DNA of 64,000 nucleotides from assembly GCF_003990045.1 (NCBI RefSeq), contig NZ_RZGZ01000002.1:1488001-1552000 (forward strand), in the 5' to 3' direction. Source of the stretch: Labedella endophytica. Lineage in GTDB: Bacteria > Actinomycetota > Actinomycetes > Actinomycetales > Microbacteriaceae. The position numbers were made by a program, and so were the translations under genes. The first letter of the stretch is position 1, and each line of letters starts with the position of its first letter. A model generated the notes under the pieces. That model was not told where the DNA came from and searched no databases. It worked only from the letters and a program-made list of their open reading frames with translations. Positions 1 to 7,820 of this stretch are shown here, piece by piece.

Positions 1-105
1 ACGTGTCAGGAGTGGCCATTCCTCCATCCTGCGTCTCCTGCGGGCGCCGTCCCCTCCCACCTTCGGAGAGTTCGACCTACCCGAAAGGATGGGATGGGCG
101 GAGCG

Positions 106-111
106 TATAGT
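106..111 (+). promoter_or_regulatory. -10 element of a leaderless promoter (LuxR-type gene)
   Basis: TATAGT lies six bases before the ATG at 118 and there is no Shine-Dalgarno sequence between them. This spacing puts the transcript start at or next to the start codon. No good -35 hexamer is visible. The same geometry recurs at many genes of this window. Confidence 0.6.
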
Positions 112-117
112 CGGGCC

Positions 118-903
118 ATGACCGCCGACACGCTCCAGATCGCCGCCGACCAGGCCGACAGCCACGCAGTGACGCTCGAATCGATCCTCGCCGTGCTCCG
201 CTCGCGCCGCCTCGACGACCGCGCAGCGCGCACCATGGCGACGGAACTCGCCGCCGGGGCGCTCGTGGATCTCCGTACGGCGAGCGACGAGTTCCGCGAC
301 AGCCTCGTCGAACCCGTCATCGGCGCCTTCGCCCGGCTGCGGAACGACCTCCGCCCCCTCGTCCGCCACGGCGACCTCGACGTGCAGTTCGTGGAGCCGC
401 CGGCGACGGGGCGCGCGCTCCCCGGCGAGGTCGCGCACGCGGCTCGCGCGATCGTCCGGAGCGCCGTCCTGGCATTCGTCGATCACGGCGAGACCAACCG
501 CGTCCGCATCCAGTGGGACTGCGACGGGCTCAACCTCCTCATCGACATCCGGGACGACGGTCGCGGCGAGCTCACCGTCCACGACGACTCCCTCCGACCC
601 ATCGCCGAGCGAGTCGCCGCGCTCGGGGGCGACCTGGGCGTGTCCTCCACGGCCGGCTGGGGCTCGGACCTCGCGATCCGCCTGCCGCTCGATCCTCCGG
701 CCCTCCCCGAATCCCTCGACAGCGTCGAACTGAGCACACGCGAGCGCGAAGTGCTCCGTCTCGTCGCATCCGGGGCGCGGAACCGCACGATCGCGAACCA
801 GCTCGCCATCAGCGAGAACACCGTCAAGTTCCACGTCTCGAACCTGCTGCGCAAGGCCGGCGCGTCCTCGCGCTCCGAGCTCGCCGCCCTCGCGACCCGC
901 TGA
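118..903 (+). CDS. LuxR-type regulator with an N-terminal histidine-kinase-like ATPase domain
   Basis: A 261-residue protein. Residues about 110-195 look like a GHKL/HATPase fold, with IDIRDDGRGE as the G1-like box and GWGSDLAIRLPL near its end. Residues about 205-260 are a LuxR helix-turn-helix (LSTREREVLRLVASG, then ENTVKFHVSNLLRKAG). There is no receiver domain and no phospho-acceptor His box. It is therefore not a normal response regulator; DegS-like ATPase and output domain are joined in one chain. The ATG at 118 is preferred over 94 because TATAGT sits six bases before it. The signal sensed is unknown. Confidence 0.8.
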   Translation: MTADTLQIAADQADSHAVTLESILAVLRSRRLDDRAARTMATELAAGALVDLRTASDEFRDSLVEPVIGAFARLRNDLRPLVRHGDLDVQFVEPPATGRALPGEVAHAARAIVRSAVLAFVDHGETNRVRIQWDCDGLNLLIDIRDDGRGELTVHDDSLRPIAERVAALGGDLGVSSTAGWGSDLAIRLPLDPPALPESLDSVELSTREREVLRLVASGARNRTIANQLAISENTVKFHVSNLLRKAGASSRSELAALATR

Positions 904-904
904 G

Positions 905-1876
905 CTACCGTCCGGCGGCGCGGCGACGGACCTCGCTCGGGGTCACCCCGTGGTGACGACGGAAGGCGGCGCTGAAGCTGAAGGGGCTCGCGTAGCCGAC
1001 GGCATCCGCGACCTCGCCGACGCTCGCCCCGGCGAGCAGCATCTCGCTCGCCACACGTAACCGCCACTCGGAGAGATAGGTCATGGGCGCCACCCCGACC
1101 CGGCGACGGAACCGCGCGGCAAGTGTCGCGCGGGAGACGTGGGCGGCGTGCGCCAGACGCTCGATCGTCCAGGGCTCCTCCGGTGCCGCGTGGAGGAGCC
1201 GGAGTGCATGCTCGACGACGGGATCGCCGGTGGCGCCGAGCCACCCCGTCCGCGTGTACCCCGGGGACTCGGAGAAGCTCCGCACGGCCGTGACCACGAG
1301 CACATCGAGGAGCCGATCGATGACCGTCTGCTGACCGATCCCCTCCTGGCCCATCTCGGCGGCGAGCAGTGCGACGACGGGCGCCTCGGCGGCCCCGTCT
1401 CGGACATGCGCGACGGCCGGCAGGGACGCGAGCGTCAGCGGCCCGACGGCGCCGGCGTGCTCGTAGGCGCCGAGGAGCATCGTGGTCTCACTCATCCCGT
1501 CGGTCGCGTTCCCCCACGACCGCACCCCCCGCCCGAACTCGACCGAGAGGTCCGCCCCCTCGACGCTCGTGCACACCTGCCCGGGCGAGATGCGCGCGAC
1601 ACGAGGAGAACCCGCGGCATCCGCAACACTGTACGACTCCCCACGGGGCAGGAGCACCACGTCGCCGGCGGAGAGGCCGACCGTCGACCCCGACCGGTCG
1701 AGGACAGCGTGACCGGCGAGGACGATCAGGACGGACAGTGCCGCGTCGTCGTCCACGTCGATCGCCCACCGGCCGGTCATGACGATGCGGAGGGCGAACG
1801 CCCCCCTGGCTCGAGGATCGGCGCCGATCGATCGTCCGTCGATCCGTGTGTGCATGAGGCGATCGAGCGGATCCAT
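905..1876 (-). CDS. AraC-family transcriptional regulator with cupin sensor domain
   Basis: A 323-residue protein. The N-terminal half is an AraC-type cupin ligand domain (residues about 20-190). The C-terminal hundred residues carry two helix-turn-helix units, including TIERLAHAAHVSRATLAARF and later VGEVADAVGYASPFSFSAAF, followed by the usual HHGVTPSEVRRRA end. This matches the RipA/YqhC-like cupin_6 subgroup of AraC regulators. A -10-like TAGGGT lies six bases before the ATG, so the message is probably leaderless. The divergent DUF1772 gene is a plausible target, as AraC members of this subgroup often control the adjacent divergent gene. Confidence 0.85.
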   Translation of the reverse strand: MDPLDRLMHTRIDGRSIGADPRARGAFALRIVMTGRWAIDVDDDAALSVLIVLAGHAVLDRSGSTVGLSAGDVVLLPRGESYSVADAAGSPRVARISPGQVCTSVEGADLSVEFGRGVRSWGNATDGMSETTMLLGAYEHAGAVGPLTLASLPAVAHVRDGAAEAPVVALLAAEMGQEGIGQQTVIDRLLDVLVVTAVRSFSESPGYTRTGWLGATGDPVVEHALRLLHAAPEEPWTIERLAHAAHVSRATLAARFRRRVGVAPMTYLSEWRLRVASEMLLAGASVGEVADAVGYASPFSFSAAFRRHHGVTPSEVRRRAAGR

Positions 1877-1956
1877 GCCGCCACCCTAGACGCTCACGTA
1901 TGCAATCGGTCGCCGAACGCATTCCACGTCTCCACCGGCTCGCCCACACTGGTGAC

Positions 1957-2430
1957 ATGACCGGCTCACCCCTCACCCTGATCGCCACCGTATCGGCCGC
2001 CACCGTCGGTGGCGCCTACCTCGTCTTCTCCACCATGGTGATGCCCGCGCTCGATCGGCTCGGACCCGACCGGGCCGCCTCCGCGATGCGCGCCGTCAAC
2101 ACCGCGGCGGAGCGTCCGCCGTTCCTCGCCCTGTTCTTCGGATCGGCCCTCGCGGCGGGCGCCGTCGTCTCGGTCGACGTCGCCGCTCTCGCGTCGACCG
2201 AGGCGTCCGACGACGGACTCCGGGGCGCACGCATCGCCGGAGCCGGGCTCGTCCTCCTCGGATTCATCACGACCCTCGTCCGGAACGTCCCGCTGAACCG
2301 CGCACTCGACCTCACGCGGAGGGACGGCGCCTGGCACCGGTACCGCGGCCCATGGGTGCGCGCGAATTCCATCCGAGCCGTCGCCTCGATCGCGGGGGCC
2401 GCCCTCCTGATGCTCGGTTCGACCCCCTGA
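1957..2430 (+). CDS. DUF1772-like (anthrone-oxygenase-like) membrane protein
   Basis: A 157-residue protein with four hydrophobic segments (about residues 3-25, 55-80, 95-115 and 135-155). It carries the features of DUF1772: a GGAYLVFSTMVMPAL start and an NVPLNR motif in the middle. The family includes anthrone oxygenases and many bacterial proteins of unknown role. The ATG at 1957 follows a CACACT -10-like element by six bases; an upstream ATG at 1900 would add residues with no family match. It is divergent from the AraC regulator, which may control it. Confidence 0.75.
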   Translation: MTGSPLTLIATVSAATVGGAYLVFSTMVMPALDRLGPDRAASAMRAVNTAAERPPFLALFFGSALAAGAVVSVDVAALASTEASDDGLRGARIAGAGLVLLGFITTLVRNVPLNRALDLTRRDGAWHRYRGPWVRANSIRAVASIAGAALLMLGSTP

Positions 2431-2571
2431 CGAGAGGAACCCCTCGGGCAGGTCCGTGTTCTGCGTCGAGAAAGCCCGCACCCCTCAGATGGAGCGGGGC
2501 GACGCCTTTCCTCCTCCCCGTCGCCCGCCGATCGGTCCGATCCTCGTCGCGCGGCAGCCTGTGCACCATGC

Positions 2572-2618
2572 GCTGCAGCAATTGGTCGGCGCTACAGCGA
2601 TTGCTGCAGCGCCGACCA
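2572..2618. terminator. Interleaved double palindrome between convergent genes
   Basis: Two perfect 11-bp stems are possible: 2572-2582 with 2600-2610, and 2583-2593 with 2608-2618. The order is A-B-A'-B', so the second stem starts inside the loop of the first and the two share three bases. They can form as alternatives or as a near-pseudoknot. The element lies between a plus-strand and a minus-strand gene and is most simply a bidirectional terminator. There is no long T run. Confidence 0.6.
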
Positions 2619-2654
2619 GAAAGTGCAGCGCGACGACCGGTCGCGCGTCCCGGA

Positions 2655-3530
2655 TCAGGCGATAGCGGCGCGCAGCCCCTCGACGAGCGGCGTCGTCGGA
2701 CGGCCGATGAGGCGCGACAGGTCTCCCGTCGTCACACCGAGCAGGCCGTCGCGGATGTTGCCGTCGAGAGCGACGACGAAGCCGGCCGTGCCCTCGTCGA
2801 GGCCCGCGCCCGTGAGGACCGCGGCGTGCTCCTCGGGCGAGACGTTCTTCCACTCGACGGGCTTCCCGGTGATCTCGGCGATCGCCGCGGCGAGGTCGGT
2901 GTACGCCCACGCGACGTCGCCGGAGAGCTCGTAGACGGCGTTCTCGTGACCCTCGGACGTGAGGACGGCTGCCACCGCATCGGCGTAGTCGGCGCGGCTC
3001 GCGCTTGCGACACGGCCCTCACCGGTGCTCGAGAGGAGCACGCCGGACTCGGCCGAACGCGCCACGTCCGCCGCGTAGTTCTCGGTGTACCAGGAGTTGC
3101 GGAGGATCGTCGTCGTGACGCCGGACTGTGCGAGGTACTCCTCCGTCGCCTTGTGCTCGGGTGCGAGGACGAGCGTCGAGGTCGTCGCCGCCGGAGCGCT
3201 CGTGTAGACGATGCGTGAGACGCCGGCCGCGACGGCCGCGTCGATCGCGTTGGTGTGCTGCTGGACGCGCTGTCCCACCTCGCTACCGGAGACGAGCACG
3301 AGGGTTCCGGCACCGGCGAACGCGGCGTCGAGGGATGTGCGGTCCGAGTAGTCGGCGACGGACGTGCGCACACCGGCGTCGGCGAGCGTCGCGAGCTTGT
3401 CGGCGTTGCGGCCGACCGCCACGATGTTCGCGGCGGAGACGCCGCGGGCGATGAGGGCGACGACGATGTGGCGTCCGAGGGGGCCGGTGGCGCCGGTGAC
3501 GACGATGGGGGTGGGTGCGGTGGTGGTCAT
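2655..3530 (-). CDS. NmrA-type NAD(P)-binding oxidoreductase (quinone oxidoreductase-like)
   Basis: A 291-residue atypical short-chain dehydrogenase. The N-terminus has the dinucleotide motif VVTGATGPLGRHIV, and the fold runs full length as in QorB/NmrA proteins (about 285 residues). QorB relatives reduce quinones with NAD(P)H. The ATG at 3530 has an AAAGGA ribosome site seven bases upstream, so I reject the longer start at 3608. It is divergent from an HxlR regulator at 3631, an arrangement typical of redox-responsive quinone or azo reductases in actinobacteria. Substrate is inferred only from family. Confidence 0.85.
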   Translation of the reverse strand: MTTTAPTPIVVTGATGPLGRHIVVALIARGVSAANIVAVGRNADKLATLADAGVRTSVADYSDRTSLDAAFAGAGTLVLVSGSEVGQRVQQHTNAIDAAVAAGVSRIVYTSAPAATTSTLVLAPEHKATEEYLAQSGVTTTILRNSWYTENYAADVARSAESGVLLSSTGEGRVASASRADYADAVAAVLTSEGHENAVYELSGDVAWAYTDLAAAIAEITGKPVEWKNVSPEEHAAVLTGAGLDEGTAGFVVALDGNIRDGLLGVTTGDLSRLIGRPTTPLVEGLRAAIA

Positions 3531-3606
3531 GGTGGATCCTTTCGGTGGATGCGTTTCACTCAAGGGAACCGCGCGGTGCTGCGATTCTTCCCGATCCGCA
3601 GTACCC

Positions 3607-3639
3607 ACTTTCCGGTAAGCTACCCACCTGATGGAAAGT
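3607..3639. promoter_or_regulatory. Candidate HxlR operator overlapping the divergent promoters
   Basis: Nested inverted repeats lie between the two divergent genes. An inner GGTA-agc-TACC (3614-3624) sits inside an outer ACTTTCC (3607-3613) and GGAAAGT (3633-3639). The outer right arm covers the ATG of the HxlR gene. TAAGCT (3616-3621) could be the -10 of that gene, nine bases before ATG. Binding here would repress both genes. Confidence 0.5.
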
Positions 3640-4038
3640 TATGTGGAATCCCGGGCCGCCTCGACAGCGATCGATGTGCGCGCCATCCTCTCCGGACCGG
3701 GCACGACCGACGGCGTCTTCTCGGCCGTCTGCCCCACGCGCGTCGTACTCGATCACGTCACGAGCAAGTGGGGTGTACTCGTCATGGTCGCCCTCGCCGA
3801 GCGATCGCTCCGCTGGGGCGAGCTCCGGCGCGGAGTCGAGGGCATCAGCGAGAAGATGCTCGCCCAGACGCTCAAGATCCTTGAGCAGGACGGCTTCGTC
3901 CTCCGGGAGGCGCAGCCCACCATCCCGCCCCGTGTCGACTACAGCCTCACCCCGCTCGGCCGCGACCTCGCGGAGCACCTGCTCCCCCTCGTCGCCTGGA
4001 TCGCGGACAACACCGCCCGCATCCTCCCCACCCCCTGA
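3631..4038 (+). CDS. HxlR-family (winged helix) transcriptional regulator
   Basis: A 135-residue protein with the complete HxlR domain: CPTRVVLDHVTSKWGVLVM, the recognition region EGISEKMLAQTLKILEQDGF, and the wing VDYSLTPLGRDL. Cys34, just before the first helix, is at the position used as a redox switch in QorR/YodB/HypR-type members. It is divergent from the quinone-reductase-like gene, which I infer to be its target. A DNA palindrome overlaps its start codon, consistent with autorepression. Confidence 0.88.
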   Translation: MESYVESRAASTAIDVRAILSGPGTTDGVFSAVCPTRVVLDHVTSKWGVLVMVALAERSLRWGELRRGVEGISEKMLAQTLKILEQDGFVLREAQPTIPPRVDYSLTPLGRDLAEHLLPLVAWIADNTARILPTP

Positions 4039-4040
4039 CT

Positions 4041-4104
4041 CTCCCCCCTGAAAACTTCCTTTGTGCTCGAATTTTCAAGCACAAAGGAAGTTTTTAGGAG
4101 GGAG
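4041..4104. repeat. Palindromic repeat family A, copy 1 (bidirectional terminator)
   Basis: A perfect 17-bp stem (4051-4067 with 4078-4094) encloses a ten-base loop and ends in five T's on the plus strand, with A's on the other side. It serves the convergent HxlR and transglutaminase genes. The same stem, loop and flanks recur at 7758-7801 in the same orientation, one base pair different. Confidence 0.85.
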
Positions 4105-4124
4105 AGGGTGAGTGAAGGTGGGGG

Positions 4125-4970
4125 TCAGGACTCGCGGGTGATCTCCACCCGGACGAAGAGGGACGACTTGAACGGGCCGGCGTAGACGCCGCGCAGCGGA
4201 GCGACGTCCTGATAATCGCGACCGCGACCCACGAGCACGTGCCGGTCACCGATCTCGATGAGGTTCGTAGGGTCGTAGCCGTGCCACGAGCCCGAGAACC
4301 ACTCCACCCATGCGTGCGACTCCCCCGTGACCGTCTCGCCGACCGGGGCGTCCGGGCGCGGGTGCAGGTACCCCGACACGTAACGGGCGGGGATGCCGAT
4401 CGAGCGGAGCGCTCCGAGCGTGATGTGCGTGATGTCCTGGCAGACGCCGTGCTTCTTGCTCCACGCGTCGGACGCCGTCGTCTGCACGCCCGTGACGCCC
4501 TGCACGTACGCGACCTCGCGCCCCACCGTCTCGGCGATCTCGAGGGCCGCGCCGTACGGCGTCTCGTGCCGCGAGCGCACCTCCTCCGCCATCCTCACGA
4601 GATCCTCGGGGGGAGCGGTGCGCCTGGTCTGTTCGCTCTGCTCGACCGTCTCGACACTGCGCTTGACGAGCTGATCGAGCTGTTCCCACGTGATCGCGCT
4701 GTCGTGGTGCGGGCGCGGGCGCACCTCCACGAGGCTCGACGCGGTGAGCGACAGCTCGCTGTGCTTCGAGAGCACCTCGAACGCCGTGACCTTGGAGCCG
4801 AAGTAGTCGGTGTACATGTTCTGGCTGGCGGGAGGGTCGATCTGGATGCCCGCCTCGAGCACGAACTGCCCGTCCGTCGTGGTCGGCAGCATGCGCGCCT
4901 CGTTGTACGAGGTCTGCACGTGCCCCTCGTACGTGAAGCCCGTGCGGTGGACGATCCGTAGTCGCTTCAT
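4125..4970 (-). CDS. Transglutaminase-like cysteine protease-fold protein
   Basis: A 281-residue protein. The N-terminal beta-domain (to about residue 100, starting MKRLRIVHRTGFTYEG) precedes a transglutaminase core. The catalytic triad is visible: Cys in KKHGVCQDITH, His in ESHAWVEWF, Asp in GYDPTN. The family is linked to peptide or isopeptide cleavage or formation. It is the last gene of a three-gene minus-strand operon; its ATG overlaps the upstream stop codon by four bases. These three families are commonly encoded together and were proposed to form a peptide-synthesis or tagging system; that role remains unproven. Confidence 0.9.
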   Translation of the reverse strand: MKRLRIVHRTGFTYEGHVQTSYNEARMLPTTTDGQFVLEAGIQIDPPASQNMYTDYFGSKVTAFEVLSKHSELSLTASSLVEVRPRPHHDSAITWEQLDQLVKRSVETVEQSEQTRRTAPPEDLVRMAEEVRSRHETPYGAALEIAETVGREVAYVQGVTGVQTTASDAWSKKHGVCQDITHITLGALRSIGIPARYVSGYLHPRPDAPVGETVTGESHAWVEWFSGSWHGYDPTNLIEIGDRHVLVGRGRDYQDVAPLRGVYAGPFKSSLFVRVEITRES

Positions 4971-5896
4971 GCGTTCTCCCCGATCCAGCTCGGCTCGGCC
5001 TGTGTCGGGAAGAAGCGCTGGCGCACGGCCTCCGACGTCTCGAGCGTGGCCCGCTGCACGTTGTCCATGTGCCGCGGCAGGTCCTCGAGGATCTGCGTGA
5101 TGGGCGTGTACTCGAGTTCGCTGCGGATCTGGCCGAGCAGTCGCTGCGACTGCCCCGACACCCCCACGCGATCCGTGCGCGGTTCGAGTTCCCGCACGCA
5201 CTCGAGACCCTCGATGATCGAGAACATGATCGACCGCGGGAACAGCCGGTCGAGCAGGAGGAACTCCGCCGCGTTCGTCGCGCTCGGCACGCCGCGGTAG
5301 GTGCGGAGGTAGGCCTCGTACGCCCCGCACGAGCGGAGGATCGTGGTCCACGACGGGCCCGACGCCTCCGTGAGCGACCGCGTCGCGAGCAGGCGCGCCG
5401 TCATGTCGGCGCGCTCGATGCTGCGCCCGAGGGTGAAGAACCGCCACGCGTCGTCGCGACTCGTCGCCGAGTCCACGATGCCCACGGCGAGCGCCGACCG
5501 CTCGCGCACCCAGCGGAAGAAGGAGTGCACCTGGTCGGCGTCGACGCGTCGCGGCATGCGCGTGCGCGTGGTGTTGAGGCATTCCCACAGCTCGCTCGAC
5601 ACGATCTCGCGAGCCCGCCGAGCGTTCTCGCGGGCCGCGGTGATCGAGTACGCGATCGACGACGGGTGCGTGCGGTCCACCGCGAGCCGGCGCAGAACGT
5701 CCTCACGCGTGAGGGGCACGTCGTCGTCGTGATCGCTGCCCATCACGCTGAGGAGCGAGTGGCACGCGGAGTTCTCGTCGATCCACGGGTCCTCGAGCAG
5801 GAGCTGGAGGTGCACGTCGAGGATGCGGGCGGTGCCGTCGCTGCGCTCGATGTAGCGGCCGATCCAGAAGAGGCTCTCGGCGATCCGGCTCAGCAT
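4967..5896 (-). CDS. Alpha-E domain protein (DUF403)
   Basis: A 309-residue, almost wholly helical protein of the alpha-E family. It begins with the family signature MLSRIAESLFWIGRYIERSD and contains the second signature FFTLGRSIERADMTARLLA. The length is normal for the family. Its start overlaps the end of the ATP-grasp gene by seven bases and its stop overlaps the transglutaminase start by four, so the three are translationally coupled. Its biochemical activity is unknown. Confidence 0.9.
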   Translation of the reverse strand: MLSRIAESLFWIGRYIERSDGTARILDVHLQLLLEDPWIDENSACHSLLSVMGSDHDDDVPLTREDVLRRLAVDRTHPSSIAYSITAARENARRAREIVSSELWECLNTTRTRMPRRVDADQVHSFFRWVRERSALAVGIVDSATSRDDAWRFFTLGRSIERADMTARLLATRSLTEASGPSWTTILRSCGAYEAYLRTYRGVPSATNAAEFLLLDRLFPRSIMFSIIEGLECVRELEPRTDRVGVSGQSQRLLGQIRSELEYTPITQILEDLPRHMDNVQRATLETSEAVRQRFFPTQAEPSWIGENA

Positions 5897-7680
5897 GCGT
5901 GGCCCTCCGTTCCGGCATCCGCGGCGGTATCCGTGACGGGAGCGACGGTGCGCGACTGTTGCTGCTGTTCCGCCTGCCGGTTGCCCGGGCCGTCGTAGGG
6001 CGAGTGCTGCTGCGGCACGTCCGGCGCGGACGACTGTTGCTGCTGTTCCGCCTGACCGGAGCGCGCGGGGCGGTCGTACGGTGAATGCTCCGGTTCGGGC
6101 TGGTCCGCGTAGATGATGGGGATCGCCTGGGTCACCGTCGCCTGGTCGGCGACGAGCCCCTGGATGTCGTGGGGCGAATCCTCCGGCAGCCCCCGCTGCT
6201 CGGCAGCGCCGACGATCCAGGTGTCTTTCGATCCACCGCCCTGGCTCGAGTTGACCACGAGCTGGCCCTCGGGGAGCGCGACGCGTGTGAGGCCGCCGGG
6301 CAGTACCCACACGTCGTTGCCGTCGTTGACCGCGAACGGGCGCAGGTCCGCGTGGCGCGGACGCATGCCGTCCTCGACGAGGGTGGGGATGGTGGAGAGC
6401 ATGACCACGGGCTGCGCGATCCAGCCTCGCGGGTCGGCGCGGAGGCGCGTCCGCAGTTCGTCGAGCTCCTTCGGTGATGCGTCGGGCCCCACGACGAGTC
6501 CTTTGCCGCCGGAGCCGTCGACGGGCTTCACCACGAGTTCGTCGAGCCGGTCGAGGACCTCCTCGAGGGCACCCGGGTCCTCGAGGCGCCACGTGTCGAC
6601 GTTCTTGAGGAGCGGCTCCTCACCGAGGTAGTAGCGGACGAGCTCCGGCACGTAGGTGTAGACGAGCTTGTCGTCGGCCACGCCGTTGCCGACCGCGTTC
6701 GCGATCGTGACGTTGCCGAGACGCGCGGCGAGCATGAGCCCAGGGGAGCCGAGCATCGAGTCGGCGCGGAACTGCAGCGGGTCGAGGAACTCGTCGTCGA
6801 CGCGGCGGTAGATGACGTCGACACGCTGGGGCCCGCTCGTCGTGCGCATGAAGACCTTGCCGCTCGCACAGAAGAGGTCACGGCCCTCCACGAGCTCCAC
6901 ACCCATGAGACGAGCGAGCAGCGTGTGCTCGAAATAGGCGGAATTGTAGACGCCGGGCGTGAGCACGACGACGTTCGGGTCCTCGACGCCGTTCGGGGCG
7001 CTCGCGCGGAGGGCCTGCAAGAGCTTGTTGGGGTAGTCGCCGACCGGGCGCACCTTCATCGAGACGAAGAGCTCCGGAAGCGTCTGGGCCATGACGCGGC
7101 GGTTGGAGATGACGTAGCTCACACCGCTCGGCACGCGCACGTTGTCCTCGAGTACGCGCAGCTCGCCGTTCTCGTCACGGATCAGGTCGATGCCGGACAC
7201 GTGGATGCGCACGCCGTTCGCGCTCGTGATGCCGGCGGCCTGACGGTGGAAGTGCTGCGACGACGAGATGAGGCTCGCGGGGATGATGCCGTCGCGAACC
7301 GCGTTCTGGCGGCCGTAGACGTCGGAGAGGAAGGCCTCGAGTGCGCGGACACGCTGCTTGATTCCGGCCTCGACGCCCGTCCATTCGCCCTGCTCGATCA
7401 CACGCGGGACGGCGTCGAGCGGGAAGGGGCGTTCCTCGCCCGCGAAGTCGAACGTCACTCCCTGGGCGAGATACGAACTCGCGAGCGCGTCCGTGCGGCC
7501 CCTGAGCTCCTCCTGGGTCATCGCGGCGAGCGAATTGTAGATGTCGCGATAACCCGGTCGGGCCTCGGCGACGCCGACGGGTGAACCGCCGTCCTCGAAC
7601 ATCTCGTCCCAGGGCGGCACGCCCTTGACGGTCTTCCGAGGCGCGAGCGTGGCGCCGTATCCGTCGAACAGGTCTCCCAT
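5890..7680 (-). CDS. Circularly permuted ATP-grasp protein with a Gln-rich repeat tail
   Basis: A 596-residue member of the circularly permuted ATP-grasp type 2 family (DUF404/DUF407). Visible motifs include VSGIDLIRDENGELRVLEDN, PGVYNSAYFEHTLLA, KPVDGSGGKGLVVGP and RPFAVNDGNDVWVLPGGL. ATP-grasp enzymes ligate a carboxylate to an amine or thiol. The core ends near residue 525. A tail at residues 532-576 holds two copies of a unit containing HSPYD and QAEQQQQS. The tail comes from a duplicated 24-base DNA stretch (5953-5976 and 6031-6054, period 78). It is the first gene of the operon with alpha-E and transglutaminase. Confidence 0.9.
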   Translation of the reverse strand: MGDLFDGYGATLAPRKTVKGVPPWDEMFEDGGSPVGVAEARPGYRDIYNSLAAMTQEELRGRTDALASSYLAQGVTFDFAGEERPFPLDAVPRVIEQGEWTGVEAGIKQRVRALEAFLSDVYGRQNAVRDGIIPASLISSSQHFHRQAAGITSANGVRIHVSGIDLIRDENGELRVLEDNVRVPSGVSYVISNRRVMAQTLPELFVSMKVRPVGDYPNKLLQALRASAPNGVEDPNVVVLTPGVYNSAYFEHTLLARLMGVELVEGRDLFCASGKVFMRTTSGPQRVDVIYRRVDDEFLDPLQFRADSMLGSPGLMLAARLGNVTIANAVGNGVADDKLVYTYVPELVRYYLGEEPLLKNVDTWRLEDPGALEEVLDRLDELVVKPVDGSGGKGLVVGPDASPKELDELRTRLRADPRGWIAQPVVMLSTIPTLVEDGMRPRHADLRPFAVNDGNDVWVLPGGLTRVALPEGQLVVNSSQGGGSKDTWIVGAAEQRGLPEDSPHDIQGLVADQATVTQAIPIIYADQPEPEHSPYDRPARSGQAEQQQQSSAPDVPQQHSPYDGPGNRQAEQQQQSRTVAPVTDTAADAGTEGHAC

Positions 7681-7744
7681 GGGCCGAGCCTACACGCGGC
7701 CGTGTTGCGCCCATGTTTCGCCCGCCCCTCCCCTCTCCCGCCCT

Positions 7745-7811
7745 CCTCACACTCCTAAAAACTTCCTCTGTGCTCGAATTTTCAAGCACAAAGGAAGTTT
7801 TCAGGAGGGAG
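7745..7811. repeat. Palindromic repeat family A, copy 2 (terminator)
   Basis: The stem is 7758-7774 with 7785-7801 (16 of 17 pairs) around the same ten-base loop as the copy at 4051-4094. The flanking bases ctcct and aggagggaga also match. It follows the stop of the minus-strand aldo/keto reductase and lies just upstream of the ATP-grasp gene. The two copies are direct repeats bracketing the three-gene operon. Confidence 0.85.
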
Positions 7812-7820
7812 AGACGGGGG

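Noticed and set aside
6-320. Minus-strand frame at the left edge
   Set aside because: Ser/Arg-rich shadow opposite the LuxR-type gene.
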